Below are positions 59,457 to 64,000 of a stretch of 64,000 nucleotides of DNA, in pieces; position 1 is the first letter of the stretch, and the number at the start of each line of letters is the position of its first letter. The DNA is taken from assembly GCA_029834535.1 (NCBI GenBank), contig JAQMWT010000435.1:62001-126000 (forward strand), in the 5' to 3' direction. A program made the position numbers and the translations under genes. The stretch is from Chrysophaeum taylorii (lineage: Eukaryota > Sar > Pelagophyceae > Pelagomonadales > Pelagomonadaceae). Below the pieces are notes generated by a model. That model had not been told where the DNA came from, did not search any database, and worked only from the letters and a program-made list of their open reading frames with translations.

Positions 59457-61178
59457 ATGTTTCCCACCGATACGCGGCGGCCCTTAGCAACAAAGCAGCA
59501 GGTTGTCGCCGGATCAGGCGTGGACGCGAGAAAAGTTGGGGGAAGACTGGTGGTGGACGTGCTGCGCGGCGAGAATTTGGTGGCGAAAGATACTGGTATA
59601 TTGCGGAGCAACAAATCTGATCCGTATGCGAAAGTTATGGTGGACGCGCACTTCGTCGGGAAGACCGCAGTGATCCCGCGGAGCCTGTCGCCGACGTGGA
59701 ACGAGCGGTTCGAGGTGCAGTTGAAGCCGCGGTCGGCCAAGCGGCTACGGATCGAGCTGTTCGACTCGGACGCGGTGACGAACGACGACCCGATGGGCGT
59801 GGTGAAAATAGACGTCGCGTCGTGGTACGAGGAGGGTAAGGGGTCGCGCGTCGAGCGAACCGTCGAGGTGTTGCCGTGCTCGGGATGTGCGAAGGTGAGC
59901 GGCTCGGTAACGGTCGGCGTTTGGTTCGAGCCGCGCGCGAGCGTTTCGCTCGCTCGCGGAAAGAGTTTCGCGGTGGAGAGCGTGCATCGGCGCCAGATCG
60001 TGGCGCTGGGGTGGTCGGGCGCCCACGGCGTTTCGGTCGACCTCGACGTCTCGTGCATCTTTTTCGATCAACGCGGCGCCGTGCTCGACGCGCTCTACTT
60101 TGGGAAGACCGAGTGTTTCGAGGGCGCGGCGACCCACGGCGGCGATGCGCTGACGGGCGACGAGGTCATGGATGACACCTTGGCCGACGAGCGAATCAGC
60201 TTGGCTTTGGCGGCGCTCCCCGAAAAGGTCCAGGCGTTGCTCGTCGTCGTCACGGCCTACGAAGACGAGTCGTCGTTCGCCGACGTCGGCTCGGCCTTCT
60301 GCGGGTTCTGGGACCCCGTCGAGGGCGAGCTCTGCCGCTTCGCGGTGAACCCCGCGGGCGACCACACGGGCCTCGTGATGTGTCGCCTCGCGCGCGACGC
60401 CGCGTCCCGATGGCTCTTCTCGGCGATCGGCGACGTCGCGCGCGGCCCGAGAGACTACGGCTCGTGGGTGCCCGAGCTCAAGGCGTACCTGACCGACTTC
60501 GCGCCCCGCGTCCAAATAGGCGACCCCCGCGACCGCGTCGCCGTCATGCGCAAGGGCCAGCAAATTTCCATCGCCGAGTATTCGGCCGAGCCGCTCCGAG
60601 CCGTCGCGATGGGGCTACGATGGGACGTCTCCCGCGGCCGAGCGATCGACCTCGACGCCAGCGTCATCCTGCTCGACGCTAACCTCGATGTCGTCGAGAT
60701 CGTCTCCTTTTCCAACCTAACTTCGCTCGACGGCGCCGTCAGCCACTCGGGCGACGACACTTCGGGCGACGGGGGCGGCGACGACGAGATCGTCGCCGTC
60801 CAGCTCGGTAAGACGGTATTCTTTGTATTATTGGACCGACCTCGTCGTCGTCGTCGCGCAGAACGCTTGGATAAACGCGTCACCTACATCGCTTTCCTCG
60901 TCTGCTCCTACAGCGGCCAGCACTTTGTCGACGTCGACAACACCGCGTGTCGCCTCTTCGTCCCCGAGAGGCCCCGCGAGGGGGATATCGCCGGCTTCGT
61001 CCTCTCCTCCAAGACCTACGATTGCACGGCAATCCTCATGGCTCTCCTCGCCGCCTCGACCCCCGGCAGGACATGGACCATGCGCGCCTGCGGCGCCGGC
61101 TTCCATGGAAAGGTGGCAAGGGACTGCATCGACGAGACCCAAGAATACATCCGCACGGGCCAAATTCGGCGGCGCTAA
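59457..61178 (+). CDS. C2 domain fused to two TerD domains
   Basis: Two exons, 59457-60807 and 60862-61178, with a 54 nt intron (a multiple of three and open, so it could be missed); product 555 residues. Residues about 27-125: C2 domain (GRLVVDVLRGENLVAKDTG, SDPYAKVMVD, LSPTWNERFE, RIELFDSDAVTNDDPMGV) with the Asp residues expected for calcium binding. Two TerD domains follow at about 165-310 and 365-550, each with the GWSGAHGVSVDLDVSCIFFD / GLRWDVSRGRAIDLDASVIL signature. TerD proteins of bacteria bind calcium and act in stress and tellurite responses. The fusion suggests a calcium- and membrane-responsive protein. Confidence 0.88.
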   Translation: MFPTDTRRPLATKQQVVAGSGVDARKVGGRLVVDVLRGENLVAKDTGILRSNKSDPYAKVMVDAHFVGKTAVIPRSLSPTWNERFEVQLKPRSAKRLRIELFDSDAVTNDDPMGVVKIDVASWYEEGKGSRVERTVEVLPCSGCAKVSGSVTVGVWFEPRASVSLARGKSFAVESVHRRQIVALGWSGAHGVSVDLDVSCIFFDQRGAVLDALYFGKTECFEGAATHGGDALTGDEVMDDTLADERISLALAALPEKVQALLVVVTAYEDESSFADVGSAFCGFWDPVEGELCRFAVNPAGDHTGLVMCRLARDAASRWLFSAIGDVARGPRDYGSWVPELKAYLTDFAPRVQIGDPRDRVAVMRKGQQISIAEYSAEPLRAVAMGLRWDVSRGRAIDLDASVILLDANLDVVEIVSFSNLTSLDGAVSHSGDDTSGDGGGDDEIVAVQLGKTVFFVLLDRPRRRRRAERLDKRVTYIAFLVCSYSGQHFVDVDNTACRLFVPERPREGDIAGFVLSSKTYDCTAILMALLAASTPGRTWTMRACGAGFHGKVARDCIDETQEYIRTGQIRRR

Positions 61179-61357
61179 TAACACTCCCTGCTGCTGCTGC
61201 TGCATCGATAGTGGCCTGCCTTATCATCAACCAAACGGATTTACTTTACGTGTTTACTTACGTGCTTGCTTGCTTACGTGATGGGGGCATCATCTCTCTC
61301 CTCCTGAAGTATCGCGTGCTCTGGGGACAAGGTGGTGGTCGCTCGTCGTGGTTGTCG

Positions 61358-62953
61358 TCAGAGCGCGGTCCCTCGAAGAATGTCGCGGGGGGTCGTGGCG
61401 AGATGGCCAAAAGTAGTAGCCTGGTCGCGAGCCACCGGCCCGATTTGGCCGTGTTGGGCCGATCCGAGCCCGAGGATGGTACCAGTGGCAGTCAGGGCGA
61501 GCGTGTGGCCCTCGTCGTCGATGGCATCCGAACCCGCCGCGACTTCGACGACGGATCGACCACACAAGCCAGGGATGCGCTTTGGGACCCATACCTCGCT
61601 GGCGACGTCGTCGTCGTCGTCCGTCTGGCCGTCGTCAGAGGCGAGGTCCTCGGCGTCGTTGTTCAAGGTGGCGGAGACGACGACGACACTCGAATCGTCG
61701 CTCTGCTCTCGTCGTCGTTCCTCCTCCTCGTCGTCGTCGAACTGCTCGACGACGACGACGAGATCCTTAACGCCGACGGTGGTGGTTCGACGCGGCAACA
61801 CCCGCGTTTCGAGCCCGCGAGTCTTTTCTTCGCGGAGGCCGTCGAAGGAAGCGTGGTCTCCAAGCTGGCCACGCGCGTTATTTCCAAAGCCCCAGACATC
61901 ACCGTTCGCGACTAAGACGAGCGAATGCCCTGCACCGGCAGCGACTTGCTTCGGTCCGAGGCGCGCGAACGACCCGTCGACGACCGTCGGGACAAGGCGA
62001 TCCATGTCATCACCCACACCCAGTTGGCCGTAACTGTTGTCGCCGAACGCGTAGACGACACCCGACGCGTCTATTGCCAGCGAGTGGTACTTGCCGGCCG
62101 CGATATAGACGACGCCTTCGAGGTCGACGCGATGCGGCGCGCGACGATCCGTCAGCTCGACCCCTAGTCCGAGCCGACCGCTACCGCCGTGCCCCGAAGC
62201 GTACAACGCACCAAGTGCAGTTGCAAAGAGCGAGTGGGACGCACCGGCGGCGATCGCCGCGCAGCGGTCCGGCAGCTGCTTGACGCGCGCGGGAGCCGAG
62301 CCTCCCGGCCTGCCGAGGCGACCGTCGTCTCCGACGCCCCAGCTCCACGCATCGCCAGCTTCGTCCACAGCAAGGGCATGCGCCGCCCCCGCAGAGATAA
62401 GAAAAATGCGCGTCGGAAACCTGAGCCGTTCGAGCCGCGGCGCCGCCTGGCGGCCCGAGTTTGCGGCAGGAACGCACTCGTCGTCGAGACCTCCCGCGTA
62501 AACGCCGCCCGTTTCGGTGAGGACCAGCGAGAAGCCCCAACCCGCCGCCACGCAGACTGCCTGCTCGCCAAGCCTTAGATTTGCTTCCTTCTGACCTGCG
62601 GGACCGCACGGCTGGTATCCCAGCGCTGAGCACGAGCCGTCGCGCCGCGCGATAAGCGAGTGCAGACTCGCGGCGATGCGACCCAAGGCTGGCCGCTCGA
62701 TCTTGGCGCCCCATTCCGCGCGCGACTCGCGGGGCCGTTCGTCCCTCACCTTGCGAAGTGCGCTCGAAAACACCACGCGAGGCGAGATGCCCGCCGCCTC
62801 GAGCTGATGGAGCTTGGCCAACAGCTCAGGTTGGGAACCCAGCAGACGCTCCAGCATCTCCTCACATGCTGCCCGCACTTCACCTACGAGACCCTCCATC
62901 TTCGCGTGTTTTTTTACGGCTGCTCCATCTTCTCGGCGGGCTGCCTTGTCCAT
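61358..62953 (-). CDS. RCC1-repeat (beta-propeller) protein
   Basis: 531 residues. A helical N-terminus (about 1-120) is followed by at least six RCC1 repeats, for example VAAGWGFSLVLTETGGVYAGG, ISAGAAHALAVDEAGDAWSW, IAAGASHSLFATALGALYAS, IAAGKYHSLAIDASGVVYAF with GDNSYGQLGVGD, and VAAGAGHSLVLVANGDVWGF. Between the last full blades lies an acidic insert of about 90 residues (EQFDDDEEEERR, DDGQTDDDDDV). Closes with HTLALTATGTILGLGSAQHG. RCC1 folds serve as Ran exchange factor or as protein-binding propellers in many proteins; I see no feature proving Ran activity. Confidence 0.88.
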   Translation of the reverse strand: MDKAARREDGAAVKKHAKMEGLVGEVRAACEEMLERLLGSQPELLAKLHQLEAAGISPRVVFSSALRKVRDERPRESRAEWGAKIERPALGRIAASLHSLIARRDGSCSALGYQPCGPAGQKEANLRLGEQAVCVAAGWGFSLVLTETGGVYAGGLDDECVPAANSGRQAAPRLERLRFPTRIFLISAGAAHALAVDEAGDAWSWGVGDDGRLGRPGGSAPARVKQLPDRCAAIAAGASHSLFATALGALYASGHGGSGRLGLGVELTDRRAPHRVDLEGVVYIAAGKYHSLAIDASGVVYAFGDNSYGQLGVGDDMDRLVPTVVDGSFARLGPKQVAAGAGHSLVLVANGDVWGFGNNARGQLGDHASFDGLREEKTRGLETRVLPRRTTTVGVKDLVVVVEQFDDDEEEERRREQSDDSSVVVVSATLNNDAEDLASDDGQTDDDDDVASEVWVPKRIPGLCGRSVVEVAAGSDAIDDEGHTLALTATGTILGLGSAQHGQIGPVARDQATTFGHLATTPRDILRGTAL

Positions 62954-63482
62954 GCGGCCAGTTACAAGACGTGTCGGTTAAACAAAACCATACCTTCCTT
63001 TCTTCCGAACGGACTTATGTTGTTCAAGGGAACTTCACAAAGTTCGTGGTTACGAAAGAGAACTTATTACTTCTCAGAAGGCGGAGAATTTCTATCCGTG
63101 ATTAGGGAATACGCCGGCGTTAAGGAAGTTCGAAGAAGTTCAACATGCGCTGGCGCGACAAATTATCCTGGAGGCACAGAAAACATAGGGGTTAGTTACA
63201 ACGCGACGAGGAGGTCTTGGGCACCTGTTCGGGCTAGTGTGATTGATAATGGAGGGAGGGGGGTCGTCGCTGGTTCAAAAAGAGGAAAATGCTGCGCGAT
63301 GGGCCTCCTCGTTAACACACGCCGCGAAAATTACGAAAACCACATGTGTCGGAAACCCGCCTCTTCTTCTTCTTCTTCTTCTTCTTCTTTTTTAGACTAG
63401 GGGGTGCCTCGCTCGCACGCTCGGACTCGGGAAGAGAGACGCGCGGCGGTATTGTTTACTACTACTACTACTACTCCTATAG
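62954..63482. other. Intergenic
   Basis: Less GC-rich; (TTC)n at 63360-63391 and (TAC)n at 63458-63475. No gene recognised. Confidence 0.5.
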
Positions 63483-64000
63483 CTACGCCGGGTCGTAGTT
63501 AAGAATGTCGACACCGAGAATGTTGATATATTCCTTGGAGTCGTGCACAAAGCCGAGGCCGGGCGGCGCAGGCTGGCGGCGCATGCGCTCGACGACGTCG
63601 AAGCCCTCAACGATCTTGGCGAAGCAGGAGTCGGCTTCGGTCTTGCTGCCTTGGGAGCCAGGGCCGTGGTTCCTACGGTGGTTCAGCAAAATAAACAAAT
63701 AAATAAATGCGTGCACGATGTTCCTCGAAGGAAGGAAGGTCGTACCTCGTGTTGTCGAGGGTCGAGATGTAAAACTCCGGGCCGCCGGGGCGGCCGGCAA
63801 AACCTGAAGAATTACGTAAGCGCGTCCAAGAGGGCTGCGGACCGAGGGTATACTTCTCGTGGGGGAAGGCGGGGTCATACTCCTGGTACGCGAGGCCCTT
63901 GACCTCGGGCGTGCGCACGAAGGCCTGGAGGACGTGGCCAGCGTTGCGGTGAAAGGCCGCCGTCCACTGTTCTTCCGGTCGAAGTCGCATCGCGACGCAA
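63483..64000 (-). CDS. cyclophilin-type peptidyl-prolyl isomerase, 5' end outside window
   Basis: Three exon pieces on the minus strand: 63843-64000 (runs off the edge), 63746-63803 and 63483-63672, with introns of 39 and 73 nt. Joined reading gives KYTLGFAGRPGGPEFYISTL, DNTRNHGPGSQG, EADSCFAKIVEGFDVVERM, which is the cyclophilin core as found in a divergent algal/plant membrane or secretory group, followed by the C-terminus ILGVDILNYDPA. The usual catalytic FHRI/W sites lie partly outside or are replaced (AFHRNAGHVLQAF here), so activity is uncertain. Start not visible. Confidence 0.82.
   Translation of the reverse strand, partial: ASRCDFDRKNSGRRPFTATLATSSRPSCARPRSRASRTRSMTPPSPTRSIPSVRSPLGRAYVILQVLPAAPAARSFTSRPSTTRGTTFLPSRNIVHAFIYLFILLNHRRNHGPGSQGSKTEADSCFAKIVEGFDVVERMRRQPAPPGLGFVHDSKEYINILGVDILNYDPA

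Overview
The window is nuclear DNA from a photosynthetic eukaryote, most likely a GC-rich alga with a complex (secondary red-type) plastid and motile-cilium genes. Evidence: spliceosomal GT-AG introns that are very short (36-79 nt where I could place them); eukaryotic genes such as EIF3E, TRAPPC3, AMPK gamma and NDUFS5; cilium- or trafficking-linked genes (DNAAF3, CCDC93, an NPHP3-like NTPase); and plastid genes (a nuclear Ycf34 and a DUF1997 protein) whose N-termini begin with a hydrophobic signal-like segment. A pelagophyte, dictyochophyte or haptophyte would fit; I cannot fix the species. Layout: 1-12.3 kb has a cytochrome P450, an ankyrin protein, NDUFS5, a DEDDh exonuclease-KH protein and a tail-anchored coiled-coil protein. 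These are broken up by about 1 kb Helitron-derived units, one complete plus one partial on the minus strand at 1-1.2 kb, a tandem pair at 5.6-7.1 kb and another at 10.35-12.25 kb; a further unit lies at 20.9-22.0 kb. 12.3-20.5 kb: CCDC93, a RING-LON protein, DNAAF3 and an unrecognised multi-exon coiled-coil, tail-anchored protein. 22-34 kb: a 1540-residue protein of helical repeats plus a membrane domain (five exons, phases all agree), EIF3E, TRAPPC3, and a DEVH helicase fused to CCCH fingers, a BMT5-like methyltransferase domain and a RING. 35-46 kb: a 2016-residue STAND NTPase, a membrane subtilase with a C-terminal WW domain, nuclear Ycf34 and a SAM methyltransferase. 46-58.5 kb is dominated by two Copia LTR retrotransposons: an old, decayed one with unusually short (75-78 bp) LTRs, and a young one with identical 112 bp LTRs that sits in the short promoter interval between AMPK gamma and the DUF1997 gene. 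58.5-64 kb: the DUF1997 gene, a C2-TerD-TerD protein, an RCC1-repeat protein and the 3' part of a cyclophilin. Genes are packed closely, often divergent with 60-200 nt between starts or convergent with no gap: the Ycf34 and methyltransferase stop codons overlap. Trinucleotide microsatellites are frequent and appear in proteins as poly-N, poly-Q, poly-H and poly-M runs. The observations most worth a second look are the helicase/CCCH/BMT5/RING fusion, the subtilase-TM-WW architecture, the nucleus-encoded Ycf34, the Helitron family that multiplied after its helicase was already broken, and the recent Copia insertion in a divergent promoter. All exon joins were made by eye from GT-AG sites and reading-frame phase and have not been checked against transcripts.
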